Part shown: positions 8,316 to 17,482 of the stretch, in pieces | Numbering within the stretch: the first letter of the stretch is position 1 | How the letters are laid out: each line of letters starts with the position of its first letter | Assembly: GCA_020403265.1 (NCBI GenBank) | Contig: JADBXZ010000002.1 | Location: forward strand, 186,001 to 250,000 | DNA: 64,000 nt | Direction of reading: 5' to 3' | Origin: Bacteroidota bacterium | GTDB lineage: Bacteria; Bacteroidota; Bacteroidia; B-17B0; Aurantibacillaceae | Notes under the pieces: model-generated | What the model saw: only the letters and a program-made list of their open reading frames with translations | Databases searched by the model: none | What the model was told of the DNA's origin: nothing | Position numbers and translations under genes: made by a program

Positions 8316-8341
8316 CACACTTAGTTCATGTGACTGAGGTG
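8316..8341 (+). promoter_or_regulatory. RNA stem-loop in the leader of the upxY-like gene
   Basis: CACACTTAGT (8316-8325) pairs with ACTGAGGTG (8333-8341) across a 7-base loop, giving nine pairs with one bulged A and one G-U pair. It lies 17 bases before the start codon of a NusG paralogue. There is no T tract after it, so it is not a classic terminator; it could be an RNA recognition or pausing element. Confidence 0.35.
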
Positions 8342-8358
8342 GCGAAGCTTTAAATAAA

Positions 8359-8850
8359 ATGAACTGGAGAGCACTTTACGTTCAAAGCAAAAGAGAAAGA
8401 AAAATTGTAAATCGCTTAATCAAGGATGGCATAGAGGCATATATCCCCTTAAAAACCGAACTAAAACAATGGAGTGATAGAAAAAAAATGGTCACTACTC
8501 CAATGTTAAATGGATATGTGTTTGTGAGACTACCAAACTCAAAACGCGATCGGGTTTATGAAGTTGAAGGTGTTTTAAATTATGTAAGATACAATGGCGC
8601 TGACGCAATAGTGAGAGATAATGAGATTGAAGTACTAAAAATGATTGAAGAACGTGGCTATTATGTAGAATATAAAAACTCAATCGATATAAATGTGGGT
8701 GATTTAGTTGAGATAAAGGCTGGCAGGTTTAAAGGTTTGAATGGAATTGTTGAGAAGATTGGGAATAAGACCCATTGTTTTGTTGTTATAAAAAGTCTTG
8801 ATTTTCAGTTTAAATTAAAGCTTAATAAAGAAGTTTTACAGAGGTCATAG
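8359..8850 (+). CDS. UpxY-family transcription antiterminator (NusG paralogue)
   Basis: A 163-residue NusG-like protein. The N-terminal NGN domain (about 1-100) opens with the typical WRALYVQSKRERKI and contains PMLNGYVFVRL; the C-terminal KOW domain (about 108-163) contains VGDLVEIKAGRFKGLNGIVE. In Bacteroides, UpxY proteins bind RNA polymerase in the 5' leader of their own capsule operon and let transcription run through long operons. This location, at the head of more than 55 kb of co-directional glycan genes, fits that job. The start is the ATG at 8359. A stem-loop lies just upstream. The assignment is strong; the operon it acts on is inferred. Confidence 0.9.
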   Translation: MNWRALYVQSKRERKIVNRLIKDGIEAYIPLKTELKQWSDRKKMVTTPMLNGYVFVRLPNSKRDRVYEVEGVLNYVRYNGADAIVRDNEIEVLKMIEERGYYVEYKNSIDINVGDLVEIKAGRFKGLNGIVEKIGNKTHCFVVIKSLDFQFKLKLNKEVLQRS

Positions 8851-8917
8851 ATTTAAGAATAACTATTGATCGATTAGGCAAAAAAAACAAAGTAATGCTC
8901 AATTTAATAGAAGTGGT

Positions 8918-10063
8918 TTGAATTCACAAGGGAATAAAATTTATTTCGAGGGGTTAAACGCACTCCGGTTTTTTGCAGCACTTGCTGTAATTATTACTCA
9001 TATTGAATTATCTAAAAATAGTTACGGAATTCAAAATTGCTGGGCAAGTTCAAAAATTGTTTTTAACCTTGGAGGTCTTGGTGTATATTTTTTCTTTGTG
9101 TTAAGTGGCTTTTTAATTACTTATTTGCTAATGATTGAAAAAGAAAATACTGGTACAATTGACATAAAGAAGTTTTATATGCGCCGTATTTTACGTATTT
9201 GGCCACTTTATTTTTTATTGGTATTTATTGGTTTTTTTATTTTACCAATGTTTGAGACACTTCACATTCCATTTTTGGAGACTTCTTTTCATAATAACTT
9301 TTATTTCAATTTAGCTTTATTTTTAGTAATGCTTCCTAACTTGGCATTTGCTTTATTTCCTGCAGTTCCGCACATTGGTCATCTTTGGTCAATAGGTGTT
9401 GAGGAACAATTTTATGTAGCTTGGCCTTTTATAGTAAAAAAAAGCAACAATTTAATAAAAACCTTACTCGTCTTAATAGTTATTTTAATTATTGTAAAGC
9501 TAATTGTACTTTTTTTGTCCGCTAGCTATCCTAATTTGGAGTGGCTCAAAAGTTTTAAAAAGTTGGTTGCCATGTCTAAGTTTGAATGCATGGCTATAGG
9601 TGGAATCGGAGCATACCTTTACCATTATAAAAAAAATATTATATCATTCGTTAAAAAACCAATTACTTCCGTAGTTGCACTTTTTATGACTACCATAATT
9701 GTATTATTTGTTCCGGATAACTTACAGGACGGACAACATTTAATTATTTCGGCATTATTTTTAATCATCATACTTAACGTCGTTTCCGCAGAAGTTAAAT
9801 GGTTAACAACTCAGTTATTTGATTTTTTAGGTAAAATTTCTTATGGAATTTACATGTATCATTTCATGGTGCTTCCAATTGTAATTGTTTTATTAACTAA
9901 GTTCATTCAACCAGTAGGTAATTTGTTTTTGTTTAATCTATTACTTTATTCATTTTCTATATTAATTACTGTTGTAGTTGCATGGCTTTCATATAAGTTC
10001 TTTGAATTAAGGTTTATTAAGTTAAAAAATAAGTTTACCATTATTCATTCAGGAAAGGATTAA
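8918..10063 (+). CDS. Acyltransferase 3 family membrane protein (OafA-like)
   Basis: An inner-membrane O-acyltransferase of about 381 residues with some ten hydrophobic segments, expected to add acetyl or similar groups to a sugar. The N-terminus has the family pattern YFEGLNALRFFAALAVIITH with the conserved histidine, then FFVLSGFLITYLL, then RRILRIWPLYFLL, and later HLWSIGVEEQFYVAWP. The start chosen is the TTG at 8918, placing the start just before the conserved segment; no ATG lies between it and the first helix. It is the first decorating enzyme after the antiterminator and sits 12 bases before the first hisH-like gene. The acceptor sugar is unknown. Confidence 0.88.
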   Translation: MNSQGNKIYFEGLNALRFFAALAVIITHIELSKNSYGIQNCWASSKIVFNLGGLGVYFFFVLSGFLITYLLMIEKENTGTIDIKKFYMRRILRIWPLYFLLVFIGFFILPMFETLHIPFLETSFHNNFYFNLALFLVMLPNLAFALFPAVPHIGHLWSIGVEEQFYVAWPFIVKKSNNLIKTLLVLIVILIIVKLIVLFLSASYPNLEWLKSFKKLVAMSKFECMAIGGIGAYLYHYKKNIISFVKKPITSVVALFMTTIIVLFVPDNLQDGQHLIISALFLIIILNVVSAEVKWLTTQLFDFLGKISYGIYMYHFMVLPIVIVLLTKFIQPVGNLFLFNLLLYSFSILITVVVAWLSYKFFELRFIKLKNKFTIIHSGKD

Positions 10064-10075
10064 TTAGAGTTAAGA

Positions 10076-10687
10076 ATGATTGTTATTGTAGATTATGGAA
10101 TAGGAAATTTAGCCTCTGTTTTAAACATGTTCAAGAAGATTGGAACAAAAGATGTTGTCATCTCTGGCGATCCGAATCAAATTAATAAAGCAGATAAAAT
10201 ACTGTTACCTGGTGTAGGTGCGTTTGATACCGGTATGACTAATCTGGAAAATTCTAATTTAATACCTGTTCTTCAAACTAAAGTATTGCATGAAAAAGTA
10301 CCATTGCTTGGGATTTGTTTAGGTATGCAATTACTAACAAATAAAAGTGAAGAAGGTTCGAAAACCGGTTTAGGTTTTATAGATGCAGAAACAATAAAAT
10401 TTAAATTTAGTCCTGACCAAAATTTAAAAATTCCACACATGGGTTGGAATTATATCAAAGTGCAACAACCAAATAAACTAATTGAGTTGGATACACGACA
10501 TCGTTTTTACTTTGTACATTCGTATTATGTAAAATGTAACAACCCTGCAAATAGTATCGCAACGGCCAATTATGGTCAAGATTTTTCTTGTATGATTAAT
10601 AGTGATAATATTTATGGCGCTCAATTTCATCCAGAAAAGAGTTTAAAGTTTGGTATGGAGATTCTGACTAATTTTTCAAAGATTTAA
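10076..10687 (+). CDS. hisH: HisH-like glutamine amidotransferase subunit, set 1
   Basis: A class-I glutaminase of 203 residues that releases ammonia from glutamine and passes it to a HisF-like partner. The triad is intact: C81 in GICLGMQ, and H185 and E187 in QFHPEKS. The next gene is HisF-like, but no other histidine gene is near, and the surroundings are glycan genes. In such loci HisH/HisF pairs work with a WbpG-type PP-loop enzyme to make acetamidino sugars. No PP-loop gene is adjacent to this pair; the nearest ones in the window are about 20 kb downstream or more. The sugar role is inferred from context. Confidence 0.88.
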   Translation: MIVIVDYGIGNLASVLNMFKKIGTKDVVISGDPNQINKADKILLPGVGAFDTGMTNLENSNLIPVLQTKVLHEKVPLLGICLGMQLLTNKSEEGSKTGLGFIDAETIKFKFSPDQNLKIPHMGWNYIKVQQPNKLIELDTRHRFYFVHSYYVKCNNPANSIATANYGQDFSCMINSDNIYGAQFHPEKSLKFGMEILTNFSKI

Positions 10688-10718
10688 TAGTTAAACACTT
10701 AACATTTAACAAGTTCTA

Positions 10719-11474
10719 ATGGCACTTAAAAGAATTTTACCTTGTTTGCTTTACGATGGAAGTGGTTTAGTTAAAACAGTCAGGTTCAAAAACCCTTCAT
10801 ATGTAGGCGACCCAATTAATGCTATTAAAATATTTAATGAAAAGGAGGTTGATGAACTTATTCTGATTGACATCAATGCCACCAAACAAAAACGAAGACC
10901 TAATTTCAACAAGATTGCCGATATGGCAAGTGAAGCATTTATGCCTTTTGCTTATGGAGGTGGAGTAAAGACAATGGATGATTTTGTGCAACTATATAAG
11001 CTAGGTGTAGAAAAAGTAATTGTTAATTCATTGGTTCAGCAAAATCCTTCCCTAATTAAAGAAGTTATTAATTCTTATGGAGCGCAAGCAGTTGTTGCAT
11101 GTATTGACTACAAAAAATCTCTTTTTGGTGGGTTAAAACCATTTTCACATTGTGGTGAGAAAATTAATGGAACAATTGTAGAATATGCTAAATATTTAGC
11201 TAATGATATTGGAGTTGGTGAAATTATGCTTTATGGTGTTGATAATGATGGCACGTGGGACGGGTATGATGAATCAACTATTTCTGAAGTTGTAAGAACT
11301 GTTAATGTTCCGGTGATTGCATGTGGAGGTTGCGGAAATTTAGAACATCTTAAATCGGTTTTATACAAGTCTAATTGTAATGCAGCTGCTATAGGGAGCA
11401 TGGCCGTATACAGTAAAAAGGGGATGGGTGTTTTAATTAACTTTCCGCCTCGTGATCAAGTTATTAAAGAGTAG
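10719..11474 (+). CDS. hisF: HisF-like ammonia-channel subunit, set 1 (acetamidino type)
   Basis: A (beta-alpha)8-barrel protein of 251 residues, partner of the preceding HisH-like glutaminase. The first of the two catalytic aspartates of true HisF (residue 11) is leucine here (PCLLYDG), while the second is kept (D130 in CIDYKK). The segment GLVKTVRFKNPSYVGDPINAIKIF, read as shorter pieces, resembles HisF2-type proteins of WbpG loci more than histidine-pathway HisF. The likely role is to carry ammonia to a sugar amidotransferase, not to make imidazole. A reading frame without a start codon continues beyond its stop and looks like the decayed end of another gene. Confidence 0.85.
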   Translation: MALKRILPCLLYDGSGLVKTVRFKNPSYVGDPINAIKIFNEKEVDELILIDINATKQKRRPNFNKIADMASEAFMPFAYGGGVKTMDDFVQLYKLGVEKVIVNSLVQQNPSLIKEVINSYGAQAVVACIDYKKSLFGGLKPFSHCGEKINGTIVEYAKYLANDIGVGEIMLYGVDNDGTWDGYDESTISEVVRTVNVPVIACGGCGNLEHLKSVLYKSNCNAAAIGSMAVYSKKGMGVLINFPPRDQVIKE

Positions 11475-11657
11475 TGTAAAGATTTTATTGAGAGAGTTAC
11501 TTATTCAAAATCTAATATTGCTTTAATCGACACTTCGAAAATACGATATAATAATGAGTTAAAAGATGCTTTAGTAAAGCATAGAATTAATTAACGAAGA
11601 TTTAATCTCCAAAAATACTTAGGAGAAAAGTTTAAAGAGATTTATAAAGCAGTTTAA
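11475..11657 (+). pseudogene. Decayed C-terminal gene remnant
   Basis: The bases after the hisF-like stop read, in the same frame, as two protein-like stretches separated by one TAA: about 39 codons (including NIALIDTSKIRYNNEL) and then about 20 codons ([20 protein letters not shown]) ending in TAA at 11655-11657. There is no start codon. The composition looks coding, with lysine- and leucine-rich amphipathic segments typical of an enzyme's C-terminus. I do not recognise the family. The simplest reading is the leftover 3' end of a gene whose front was replaced by a recombination event that joined it to the hisF-like gene. A chance open stretch in AT-rich DNA is the alternative. Confidence 0.45.
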
Positions 11658-11668
11658 TAGAAATAAAA

Positions 11669-12394
11669 ATGACTGAAAATTTAACATTATCAATTGTTAT
11701 TCCGGCCTATAACGAAGGAAAGACAATACATCTTATTCTAGATAAAGTAAGGTTAACAACCCTTTCTAATAATATTTCTAAGGAAGTAATTATTGTAAAT
11801 GATTTTTCAAAAGATAATACAACCGAGGCAATTAAAAATTATATGAATTTGCATCCAACGATGAATATAAAATATTACGAGCATACATACAATCAAGGTA
11901 AGGGTGCAGCGCTTCATACAGGCATTCAACATGCAAAAGGGGATTATCTAATTATTCAGGATGCTGATTTGGAATATGACCCAAACGAGTATAATGTACT
12001 TCTAGCACCTATATTAAATGGTTCTGCTGATGTTGTTTATGGATCAAGATTTATTGGAGGAAAACCCCACAGAATTTTGTTTTTTTGGCATACAATCGGA
12101 AATAAATTTTTGACATTTCTCTCGAACATGTTCACTAATCTTAATTTAAGTGATATGGAAACGTGTTACAAACTTTTCAGAACTGATATTATTCAAAAAA
12201 TAAAATTAAAAGAAAAAAGATTTGGTTTTGAGCCAGAAGTGACCGCTAAAATTTCGAGAGTACCAAACATCAGAATATACGAAGTTGGAATTTCATATTA
12301 TGGTAGAACTTTTGAGGACGGAAAGAAAATAGGATGGAAAGATGGATTTAGAGCAATTTATTGCATTTTAAAATATAATATTTTTTCAAAATGA
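11669..12394 (+). CDS. Family 2 glycosyltransferase (DPM1-like)
   Basis: A GT-A glycosyltransferase of 241 residues. It opens with [14 protein letters not shown], the nucleotide-binding start of family 2, and has the metal-binding DADLEYDP motif near residue 95; GSRFIGG and the later ETCYKLFR segment are also usual in polyprenyl-phosphate sugar synthases. No C-terminal membrane helices are present. Such enzymes often load a sugar onto undecaprenyl phosphate for use by a GT-C enzyme, and a GT-C-like gene lies two genes downstream (13149). It overlaps the following methyltransferase by four bases. The donor sugar is unknown. Confidence 0.87.
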   Translation: MTENLTLSIVIPAYNEGKTIHLILDKVRLTTLSNNISKEVIIVNDFSKDNTTEAIKNYMNLHPTMNIKYYEHTYNQGKGAALHTGIQHAKGDYLIIQDADLEYDPNEYNVLLAPILNGSADVVYGSRFIGGKPHRILFFWHTIGNKFLTFLSNMFTNLNLSDMETCYKLFRTDIIQKIKLKEKRFGFEPEVTAKISRVPNIRIYEVGISYYGRTFEDGKKIGWKDGFRAIYCILKYNIFSK

Positions 12395-13131
12395 CAGAAA
12401 AATTCAACTACAAGCCAATTGATAATGAAGGAATGGATATTTTATCTGTAATTGAAAAAGCAGATAAGTTCAATTTTTGGATGTATGAAACAATCAAACC
12501 ATATTGTAAAGGTAAGATACTTGAAATTGGAAGTGGTATTGGAAACATTTCTCAATTTTTCATAAAGGAAAAATACAATATTACACTTTCTGATATTAGA
12601 GATAATTATTGTGAGATTTTGCGCGACAAATTTAAAACTCATCAAAATGGTATTGAGGTAATAAATGTTGATCTGGTTGATCAGGATTTTGAATCTAAAT
12701 ACGCAAATTATTTAGGAACGTTTGATACAGTTTTTGCCCTAAATGTTATTGAGCACATTCACGATGATTCATTAGCACTTAAAAATATTAATAAGTTATT
12801 GACTAAAAATGGTAAGGTTATCATTTTAGTACCTGCTTATCAGGCATTATATAATGGCATTGATAAAGGGTTGGAACATTATCGTAGATATAACCAAAAT
12901 TTAACGAATCAAATACTAATCAATGGTAATTTTAAGATAGTCAAGGAGCGTTATTTTAATGCGATGGGAATTATAGGATGGTACATATCCGGCAAAATCC
13001 AAAAGAATAATACTATCCCTGCTGAGCAAATGGGGCTTTATAACAAGTTGGTGCCAATTTTTAAGATTATTGACAAATTGGTGTTTAATAAAATTGGTTT
13101 GTCGAACATTGCGGTTGGCATAAAAGAATAA
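12391..13131 (+). CDS. Class I SAM-dependent methyltransferase
   Basis: A 246-residue cytosolic methyltransferase. The SAM-binding motif [10 protein letters not shown] lies near residues 46-55, followed by SDIRD (motif II region) and the post-binding [11 protein letters not shown] segment, typical of the Methyltransf_23/11 groups. It overlaps the preceding GT2 gene by four bases and is followed by a GT-C-like membrane protein. The pairing of GT2, methyltransferase and GT-C suggests action on a polyprenyl-linked sugar or its donor, but the substrate cannot be read from the sequence. Confidence 0.82.
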   Translation: MTEKFNYKPIDNEGMDILSVIEKADKFNFWMYETIKPYCKGKILEIGSGIGNISQFFIKEKYNITLSDIRDNYCEILRDKFKTHQNGIEVINVDLVDQDFESKYANYLGTFDTVFALNVIEHIHDDSLALKNINKLLTKNGKVIILVPAYQALYNGIDKGLEHYRRYNQNLTNQILINGNFKIVKERYFNAMGIIGWYISGKIQKNNTIPAEQMGLYNKLVPIFKIIDKLVFNKIGLSNIAVGIKE

Positions 13132-13148
13132 CAAGGAATTTGTAATAT

Positions 13149-14408
13149 TTGAAAAACATTAGGTACATAATTATATTTCTTGCACCCATACTAAGTTATT
13201 TATTTGTAACCTTTTATTTTAATCAATTAAAGGACTATGATTCTGCTATTTTCTTAGGAGACCAAGGCACTTACTTTGAGTCAGGCAAATATTTTTATAA
13301 TCAATTTGATGCACATCCATACCGATGCATCGGCTATCCATTATTATTATGTTTACCAGAACTAATAGGCCTTAACGCACCTTATGGCTATTGGCCAATT
13401 ATTATTAATATTTTGTTTTTGGTAGGTATATTATACTTTTTAATTAGGATTGAAAATGTGCTTGGTTATGCTATTGCATTACCGGTTTCAATATTATTAT
13501 CTATTTGTTTTGGTTTTATTTCTTCGGTTAACTTAGCTTTAACAGAATTAGGTTTCGTCTTTTTTACTATGATGGCTTCGTATTTTTTACTTCGACTGCT
13601 TAATTCAGAAAGAAGAGATTGGCAAATATTTTTCTTAATTTTTTCTCTTGGTTGCGCTTCACTGTTTCGTCCGGGACTTTATCTTTTTACTTTGGCGACT
13701 TCTATTATTTGTTTTTTCTACTTTATGTTGATAGATATTAAAGCAGGAAAAAAACAATTTATTTTTAAGAGCTTTCTTTCAATTAGTATTGCTTTACTAA
13801 TTACCTTAGGCAGTCAATCTTTATTGATGAAAAAAACATATAACACATTTCGTTTAAGCTATATTGATGATTTGGCATGGTATGTATATATTGGAGCGCT
13901 TGCTAACGCTATACATGAAAATAATTGTTTTAGTTCGGAATGTTTTGCCGCTGAACGAAATAATAGAGAGGAAAACCTTATTAATAAATCCGGGGCTGAA
14001 ATGTCGGTTATTGCAAAGGAAGACAGAAAAAACACACTTCAAAATAAAAAGCAAGCACTATTTAAGGCATACAAAATTAATTTAGCCACCAATCTCGTTT
14101 CTTCAAGTGGTTGGGATAAAAATCAATATCCAGGATTTCATAATTTTTCAGTCTTGGTAAATAAAACTTTAACATTATTACCTTTCGGAATTTATTTTCT
14201 GTTCTTAATCACTAAACTCACGAAAAGTTGTACAAGAACCGAACATTTGTTCTTGCTATTCATTATTGGATTCATCTTCTATATATTTCTCACGTCTGGT
14301 ATATCAACCTATCAAGGTGATAGATTTCATGTTGTTTTTTATCCTTTTTCATTAGTCTTTCTTACTTTTTTTTATTACAAAAGCAAGATGGCTTTCAGAA
14401 CAAGGTAA
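13149..14408 (+). CDS. Polytopic membrane protein, GT-C (GT39/ArnT-like) glycosyltransferase candidate
   Basis: A 419-residue protein with about ten to twelve hydrophobic segments. After the first helix comes an acidic external loop with GDQGTYFESG and then HPYRCIGYPLL, the position where GT-C enzymes carry their catalytic aspartate and a P..R..GYP pattern; NLALTELGFVFF and FRPGLYLF also resemble this class. The start is the TTG at 13149. It follows the polyprenyl-type GT2 and the methyltransferase, so it may transfer a lipid-linked sugar at the outer face of the inner membrane. A Wzy-type polymerase is a less likely alternative. Confidence 0.6.
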   Translation: MKNIRYIIIFLAPILSYLFVTFYFNQLKDYDSAIFLGDQGTYFESGKYFYNQFDAHPYRCIGYPLLLCLPELIGLNAPYGYWPIIINILFLVGILYFLIRIENVLGYAIALPVSILLSICFGFISSVNLALTELGFVFFTMMASYFLLRLLNSERRDWQIFFLIFSLGCASLFRPGLYLFTLATSIICFFYFMLIDIKAGKKQFIFKSFLSISIALLITLGSQSLLMKKTYNTFRLSYIDDLAWYVYIGALANAIHENNCFSSECFAAERNNREENLINKSGAEMSVIAKEDRKNTLQNKKQALFKAYKINLATNLVSSSGWDKNQYPGFHNFSVLVNKTLTLLPFGIYFLFLITKLTKSCTRTEHLFLLFIIGFIFYIFLTSGISTYQGDRFHVVFYPFSLVFLTFFYYKSKMAFRTR

Positions 14409-14496
14409 ACTTAAACTGCTTGTGTAAAAAGAAAAAATTACAACAAATGGTTTCGTTAAATCATCAGTTGTATTTAGAATAAATTAAAAACATCAT

Positions 14497-15351
14497 TTGG
14501 AACAAGATAAAAATACCTGGGACATTGTCGTAAGACCTAAGTCAAATTTATATAACCTCAATTTAAAGGAATTGATGCGCTATAAAGATTTGATATTACT
14601 GCTTGTAAAAAGGGACATTGTTGCTGTTTATAAACAAACAGTATTGGGTCCTTTATGGATGATTGTTCAGCCAATTTTTACAACCTTAGTCTATTTATTC
14701 ACTTTTAGTGCTACAGCTAAAATAAGCACCGATGGAATCCCGCCAATTCTATTTTATTTAATGGGTTTAACATTTTGGAATTACTTTTCTGATAGTTTGC
14801 TTAAAACCTCTAACACTTTTATTGCGAATGCATCTGTTTTTGGAAAAGTTTATTTTCCAAGATTAGTTATGCCGATTTCTGTTGTAATTTCAAATTTAGT
14901 CAAGTTGTTTCTGCAATGTTTGTTATTAACACTTGTATATCTATATTATTTATTTACTTCCAACGATGTTCAATTTAATTTTTATGCGATAATCTATATT
15001 CCATTAGCTGTTTTATTTCTTGGAATCTTCAGTCTTAGTTTAGGAGTAGTTTTTTCTGCTTTTACAACAAAGTATAGAGATTTAACCTTTTTACTTGGCT
15101 TTGCCGTTCAGTTGTTAATGTTTGGCAGTTGTATTGTTTTACCTGCTTCTATTTATGGTGAAAAGATATTAAGTATTCTTATGTTTAATCCTATTGTACC
15201 AATTATAGAAGCCGTAAAATATTTTTTAACCGGACATGGTTTGTTTTCACCATTTCATTTGATGTTTGCCTTTGTAACTATTATTTTAACATTTGTTATT
15301 GGTGTAATGGTGTTTAACAAAACAGAAAAAACATTTATTGATACAGTTTAA
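14497..15351 (+). CDS. wzm: Polysaccharide ABC exporter, permease subunit (Wzm-like)
   Basis: A 284-residue ABC-2 type permease with about six hydrophobic helices. The N-terminal ELMRYKDLILLLVKRD region and the VLGPLWMIVQP segment are hallmarks of the O-antigen/teichoic acid export permeases. The start taken is the TTG at 14497, which gives the complete amphipathic N-terminus. The ATPase partner follows after three bases. It would export an undecaprenyl-linked glycan made in the cytoplasm. About 88 bases without a gene precede it; I see no clear promoter there. Confidence 0.9.
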   Translation: MEQDKNTWDIVVRPKSNLYNLNLKELMRYKDLILLLVKRDIVAVYKQTVLGPLWMIVQPIFTTLVYLFTFSATAKISTDGIPPILFYLMGLTFWNYFSDSLLKTSNTFIANASVFGKVYFPRLVMPISVVISNLVKLFLQCLLLTLVYLYYLFTSNDVQFNFYAIIYIPLAVLFLGIFSLSLGVVFSAFTTKYRDLTFLLGFAVQLLMFGSCIVLPASIYGEKILSILMFNPIVPIIEAVKYFLTGHGLFSPFHLMFAFVTIILTFVIGVMVFNKTEKTFIDTV

Positions 15352-15354
15352 TAA

Positions 15355-16632
15355 ATGAACGAAAGAGTTATCGAAATAAATAATTTAGGAAAACAATATC
15401 GGTTAGGTCAGGTAGGTTCAACAACTTTAGGTGATGACTTGAAGCGTTGGTGGTATAGTTTAAGGGGCAAGGAGGATCCATTTTTAAAAATAGGAGAAGA
15501 AAATGACCGTACCAAAAAGGGAGAATCTGACTTTGTTTGGGCTGTTAAAAACATCAATTTTAATGTGGATAAAGGTGATGTACTTGGGATAATTGGTAAA
15601 AATGGTGCAGGAAAATCTACTTTGCTAAAAATACTATCACGAACGACTTCACCAACAGTCGGTGAGTACAAAATTAAGGGAAGGGTAGCCTCTCTGTTAG
15701 AGGTTGGCACAGGTTTTCATCCGGATTTAACCGGAAGAGAAAATGTTTTTTTGAATGGTGCTATTTTGGGAATGACTAAAAATGAAATCAAACGAAATTT
15801 TGATGAAATCGTTAGTTTTAGTGGCGTTGAACGTTACATTGACACACCGGTTAAACGTTATTCATCAGGCATGTACGTAAGGCTCGCATTTGCTGTTGCT
15901 GCGCATCTTGAGCCTGAAATATTAATTGTTGATGAAGTACTGGCAGTAGGTGATGCAGAGTTTAGAAAAAAGTGTTTAGGTAAGATGAGTGAGGTGAGTA
16001 AATTTGGTCGAACGGTTTTATTTGTAAGTCATGAGTTAAGTGCCATAAGTTCGATTTGTAATAAAGGCCTATTACTTAAAAATGGTAGAATTGAAAGTGA
16101 AGGGTTAATTACGAAGGTTTTAAATGACTATATGTCTGGCACAAATTCTAAGAACCCGAGTTTAAGTTGGGAAGAAAAAGATCGGCCGGGAGATGAACAT
16201 GTTAAATTAAATTCGATAAGGGTATTAAATATGAGTAATATACTCACCAATACTTTTTATTTAGGTGAGGATTTAAAAGTAGAAATTGATTATGAAGTAA
16301 TAAGTTCAGATAATTTGAGAGTTAATCCTGGTATTTCGATTTATACTGCAACTGAACAGTTAGTAACAGTGTCATTGCCAAATAAATCTGAAATAAAAAC
16401 GAATAAGGGATTCCACACGGCTACATGCTATATTAAAAACAGCATGTTAAATGAGGGCATTTATAACTTTCGAATTAATGCCCATACCTTTTATCCTACT
16501 ATTTTACATTTTGACTTAAAAGACATTGTTACTATAGAGATAATAGAGAAACAAGTAGACGATCGGACGACGGATTATAAAGATAAATTGCTTGGCATAA
16601 TTAGACCGGAGTTTGAATGGAAAATAAATTAA
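15355..16632 (+). CDS. wzt: Polysaccharide ABC exporter, ATPase subunit with C-terminal glycan-binding domain (Wzt-like)
   Basis: A 425-residue ATPase. Walker A (GKNGAGKST) is near residue 81, the signature (YSSGMYVRLAFAVA) near 169 and Walker B (ILIVDEVLAVGD) near 189. A further domain of about 170 residues (about 255-425), rich in beta strands, corresponds to the carbohydrate-binding domain of Wzt proteins that recognise a capped or modified glycan end before export. The following two genes are methyltransferase-like, and terminal methylation is a known recognition cap in some Wzt systems; that link here is inference. Confidence 0.93.
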   Translation: MNERVIEINNLGKQYRLGQVGSTTLGDDLKRWWYSLRGKEDPFLKIGEENDRTKKGESDFVWAVKNINFNVDKGDVLGIIGKNGAGKSTLLKILSRTTSPTVGEYKIKGRVASLLEVGTGFHPDLTGRENVFLNGAILGMTKNEIKRNFDEIVSFSGVERYIDTPVKRYSSGMYVRLAFAVAAHLEPEILIVDEVLAVGDAEFRKKCLGKMSEVSKFGRTVLFVSHELSAISSICNKGLLLKNGRIESEGLITKVLNDYMSGTNSKNPSLSWEEKDRPGDEHVKLNSIRVLNMSNILTNTFYLGEDLKVEIDYEVISSDNLRVNPGISIYTATEQLVTVSLPNKSEIKTNKGFHTATCYIKNSMLNEGIYNFRINAHTFYPTILHFDLKDIVTIEIIEKQVDDRTTDYKDKLLGIIRPEFEWKIN

Positions 16633-16642
16633 TTGAACAAGA

Positions 16643-17476
16643 ATGATAGAAAGAGTAATAAAAAAAATAAATTGGATTAAGTATAAGAACAATTTAAGAT
16701 TTCAAAAAGTATGTAAAAGACTGGCTTTTTGGCTAGCTAAAATTTCAAAAGTTGATTTGTTTGAAGACGCAGCAGCAAAAAAAAATTTTGTGGAGATTAT
16801 TAAGTATGTTGAAGGGAGGAGAACAAAGAAAAAACTTGAGATTGATGGTCAGAATTTTGAGTATTTATTTCATAGTTATAATAATTTAGGGTTAACAGAA
16901 CGTTCGGTTGAAATTCCGATAATTCAATTTTATTTAAATAATTTAAAACCAAAGGATGTTTTGGAGATAGGTAATGTTACCAATTATTATCAAAGCTATT
17001 ACGAAAATTCGTTTCCAAATAAAACGGTGGTTGATAAGATTGAATTCTGTTATAATGTAATCACGAGTGATATTGCAAAGTATTTCTCAGATAAAAAATT
17101 TGATTTTATTTTTTCCATTTCAACTTTTGAACACATGGATTCTGATTTAGACAGAAATCCTGATTATAAAAAGGGAAGCGCTAAAAGTCTAAGCATCGCA
17201 GCGGATAATATTATTCATTGTTACGAAAACTTGCTCGCAACTAATGGAACCCTTTTAATTACTGCCCCAATGGGATATACCCCTGAATGGGATCTCACTT
17301 TTAAAAATGACTGGTTATTAAGGTACGGGTTTAATAATGTAACAAGACATTTATATAAAAGAATTTCGATTGAAGAATGGATAAAATTAGATTCAGTCAA
17401 TTTAAATGATGAAATGAATTACGATGAGCCATTTCCATATGCAAATTACGTGGCTGTTATAGAAATAAAAAAATAA
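16643..17476 (+). CDS. Methyltransferase-like protein
   Basis: A 277-residue protein with a Rossmann-type segment DVLEIGNVTNYY (about residues 112-123) and, later, FDFIFSISTFEHMDSD, which matches the post-SAM-motif region of class I methyltransferases. The glycine-rich SAM loop is imperfect: GNVTNYY replaces the usual GxGxG, so binding may be altered or the enzyme may be atypical. A basic N-terminus (about 1-40) rich in lysine and aromatic residues could associate with the membrane. It lies 10 bases after wzt and 6 bases before a second methyltransferase gene. Confidence 0.6.
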   Translation: MIERVIKKINWIKYKNNLRFQKVCKRLAFWLAKISKVDLFEDAAAKKNFVEIIKYVEGRRTKKKLEIDGQNFEYLFHSYNNLGLTERSVEIPIIQFYLNNLKPKDVLEIGNVTNYYQSYYENSFPNKTVVDKIEFCYNVITSDIAKYFSDKKFDFIFSISTFEHMDSDLDRNPDYKKGSAKSLSIAADNIIHCYENLLATNGTLLITAPMGYTPEWDLTFKNDWLLRYGFNNVTRHLYKRISIEEWIKLDSVNLNDEMNYDEPFPYANYVAVIEIKK

Positions 17477-17482
17477 AAGTAT

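Noticed and set aside
10690-10712. GTTAA-ACAC-TTAAC repeat between hisH- and hisF-like genes as a terminator
   Set aside because: Five AT-rich pairs only; the genes are expected to be cotranscribed.
10076-11474. True histidine biosynthesis genes
   Set aside because: No other his genes are present, the HisF-like copies lack a catalytic aspartate, and PP-loop amidotransferases and glycan genes surround them.
13864-14085. Alternative-frame + strand open frame inside the membrane protein gene
   Set aside because: The main frame encodes continuous membrane segments; the inner frame has no features or ribosome-binding context.
13149-14408. Wzy polymerase
   Set aside because: The loop after the first helix and the TELGF and RPG segments fit GT-C enzymes better; kept only as a minor alternative.
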